Below, piece by piece: positions 62,610 through 64,000 of a stretch of 64,000 nt of DNA. Position 1 is the first letter of the stretch, and the number at the start of each line of letters is the position of its first letter. Location of the stretch: contig NZ_QORW01000011.1 of assembly GCF_003574735.1 (NCBI RefSeq), positions 1-64,000 of the forward strand, in the 5' to 3' direction. The stretch comes from Dongia deserti (GTDB taxonomy: Bacteria; Pseudomonadota; Alphaproteobacteria; Dongiales; Dongiaceae). The translations under genes and the position numbers were made by a program. The notes beneath the pieces are model-generated. The model worked only from the letters and a program-made list of their open reading frames with translations, was not told where the DNA came from and made no database searches.

Positions 62610-63436
62610 GCGAGACCTTCGATCTGGACTCCTACTTTGCGCGCATCCGCTATGACGGGCCGCGTACGCCGAGCCTGGATACGTTGCGCGCGATCCAGCT
62701 GCTGCATCCGCAGGCGATCGCGTTTGAGAACCTCAATCCGCTGCTGGGCATGCCTGTTGCGCTCGACCTGGAGTCTTTGCAGCAGAAGTTGATCCGCTCG
62801 CGGCGCGGCGGCTATTGCTTCGAGCACAATGGCGTGTTGCTCCATGCCCTGCGCGCGCTGGGCTTTCGCGTCACCGGACTTGCTGCGCGGGTGGTGTGGA
62901 ACCAGCCGAACGACATGATGCCGCCGCGCAGCCACATGGTGCTGCGGGTCGTGTTGGAGGAAGGCATCTATCTCGCCGACGTCGGATTCGGCATGAGCCC
63001 CACCGCGCCGCTGCGCCTCGAGCCTGAGATCGAGCAGCAGACGCCCCACGAACCGTTTCGCCTGCTGCAGGGCGACGGCCACTTCACCTTGCAATGCAAG
63101 CTGAAGGACGAGTGGACCTCGTTCTATCGCTTCGATCTGCAAGAGCAGGCGCTGATCGACTATCAGGTCGCCAACTACTACGTCTCGACCTGGCCGACAT
63201 CGCATTTCGTGCAATCGCTGATCGCCGCGCGCGCGACGCCGGAGGGGCGCTATGGCTTGCGCAACAACCGCCTGTCGCTGCATCGGATGGGAGGCGAGAG
63301 CGAGCAACGCATCCTGAACAGCGCGGAGGAGGTCTGCGCCGCCCTGCATGACGTGTTCGGAATCGTGGTGCCGGATGAACGCGCCTTCGCCGCCGCGCTG
63401 GCGCGGCTCAACTGGCCGGACTTCTCCGCCAATTGA
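62606..63436 (+). CDS. nat: Arylamine N-acetyltransferase
   Basis: This 276-aa enzyme transfers acetyl from acetyl-CoA to arylamines and hydrazines. The catalytic triad is intact: Cys71 in SRRGGYCFEHN, His110 in PRSHMVL and Asp125 in YLADVGFG. FENLNPLLG near residue 40 is also diagnostic. It is translationally coupled to the HxlR regulator (ATGA overlap), suggesting xenobiotic-responsive expression together with the divergent SMR exporter. Confidence 0.94.
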   Translation: MSETFDLDSYFARIRYDGPRTPSLDTLRAIQLLHPQAIAFENLNPLLGMPVALDLESLQQKLIRSRRGGYCFEHNGVLLHALRALGFRVTGLAARVVWNQPNDMMPPRSHMVLRVVLEEGIYLADVGFGMSPTAPLRLEPEIEQQTPHEPFRLLQGDGHFTLQCKLKDEWTSFYRFDLQEQALIDYQVANYYVSTWPTSHFVQSLIAARATPEGRYGLRNNRLSLHRMGGESEQRILNSAEEVCAALHDVFGIVVPDERAFAAALARLNWPDFSAN

Positions 63437-63445
63437 GCCGCATCC

Positions 63446-63871
63446 CTACTTGGCCGCGCTTTGCTCCGGCTGCTCGACCGACACGATCGTCATCTCGTGG
63501 CTGCTGCCGTCCCGCGCTGTCCAGGTGATGGATTCCCCCTCGGCCAAGCCGATCAACGCAGCGCCGACGGGTGTCAGGACGGAGACTTTGCCCGCCGCGA
63601 TGTCCGCCTCCTGTGGAAACACGAGCGTCACACGCTTGCGGTCCTGATCGGAACTGAATTCAACAGCCGATCCCATCCGCACTACATCAGGCGGTACCGA
63701 TTCATCCGCGACGACCTTTGCACGGTCCAGCTCCGACAGCAGCTCCTCCGCCGTATCGGGCACCGTCTCCAGGGCGGCCGTCGCCAGGCTTGTCAGGCGC
63801 GCGTGATCCGTATCGCTGACCACGATCTCCGGCAGCCGATAATCCCCGCCATTTTGCGATTGCTTTTCCAT
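63446..63871 (-). CDS. GreA/GreB-family protein, Rnk-like
   Basis: This 141-aa protein has a short N-terminal helical part (PEIVVSDTDHARLTSLATAAL, ELLSELDRAKVV) and the C-terminal GreA/B FKBP-like domain (VRMGSAVEFSSDQDRKRVTLVFPQEADIAAGKVSVLTPVGAALIGLAEGESI). This is the Rnk layout (regulator of nucleoside diphosphate kinase), without the long coiled coil of GreA. ATG 63871 is preferred, with AGGAGAG upstream. It binds RNA polymerase in relatives. Confidence 0.88.
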   Translation of the reverse strand: MEKQSQNGGDYRLPEIVVSDTDHARLTSLATAALETVPDTAEELLSELDRAKVVADESVPPDVVRMGSAVEFSSDQDRKRVTLVFPQEADIAAGKVSVLTPVGAALIGLAEGESITWTARDGSSHEMTIVSVEQPEQSAAK

Positions 63872-64000
63872 GCTTCTCTCCTTCGCGTGCACCGCTGCGC
63901 CTCGAGGCCGAGCGGACGATCGCGTTATTATTGTGACTGCGCCAATGCCATCGCGCCCCAAGCCACCTTGAGCGTGCAGACGATGCTATGACTGGATGGC

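Overview
The window is GC-rich, densely packed chromosomal DNA from a heterotrophic alphaproteobacterium. The supporting signs are a ureDABCEFG operon order, a DUF1127 protein, DUF6494, a CGPC-type CnoX co-chaperone and many AraC/LysR-regulated catabolic genes. I place it near Hyphomicrobiales/Reyranellales by gene style only; there is no rRNA to settle it.

Left part (0-31 kb). A complete urease operon (462-5536) is followed by a 3'-truncated GFA-family gene. Next is a four-gene, translationally coupled minus-strand operon (11295-6478: aldehyde dehydrogenase, M19 dipeptidase, a 558-aa protein of unknown function, DUF3726) with a divergent LysR regulator. A six-gene minus-strand operon (18974-12653) resembles rhizopine/inositol-type moc catabolism: MocC-like isomerase, periplasmic binding protein, MocD-like desaturase, permease, ATPase, MocA-like dehydrogenase. 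From 20 to 31 kb there are scattered single genes, IS and ABC-transporter debris (26.4-27.5 kb), and small secreted proteins of repetitive composition.

Middle part (31-41.4 kb). This is core chromosome: DUF3775, a DsbA-family isomerase, two ABC-2 permeases, recX, a methyltransferase, a UbiH-type monooxygenase, a saccharopine-dehydrogenase-like protein, DUF971, a Trm112-like protein, a Lon N-terminal-domain protein, CnoX and a ProX-type deacylase. Two palindromic elements built from about 7-bp tandem words lie here. One is inserted in frame inside the monooxygenase gene.

Mobile element (41451-55539). A 14.1-kb integrative element sits in the 3' end of tRNA-Gly(GCC), bounded by identical 48-bp att repeats. 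Matching arm-type sites (paired TGTGGGGACT) lie just inside both ends. It carries a tyrosine integrase, a tightly overlapping minus-strand operon (ParB-like protein, small regulators, a possible small-terminase-like protein, AlpA-like proteins), an array of CTAGGAG repeats upstream of the ParB-like gene, a serine recombinase, and a less GC-rich cargo block. The cargo encodes a membrane-anchored protein, a HEPN-motif protein, an HNH-type nuclease, a 976-aa NACHT NTPase and a membrane/coiled-coil protein. With no capsid or large-terminase genes it looks like a phage-satellite-like or integrative element carrying candidate anti-phage genes. This is the most interesting part of the window.

Right part (55.5-64 kb). 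An older accreted module follows (an IS481-type remnant, a gamma-butyrobetaine-hydroxylase-like dioxygenase, an AraC regulator with an apparent frameshift). It ends in a degenerate third copy of the tRNA-Gly 3' end. Beyond it is ordinary chromosome: a methyltransferase, a PhnB-like protein, an ArgP-like regulator divergent from an RhtA-like exporter, an SMR transporter, an HxlR regulator coupled to arylamine N-acetyltransferase, and a Rnk-like GreA/B-family protein.
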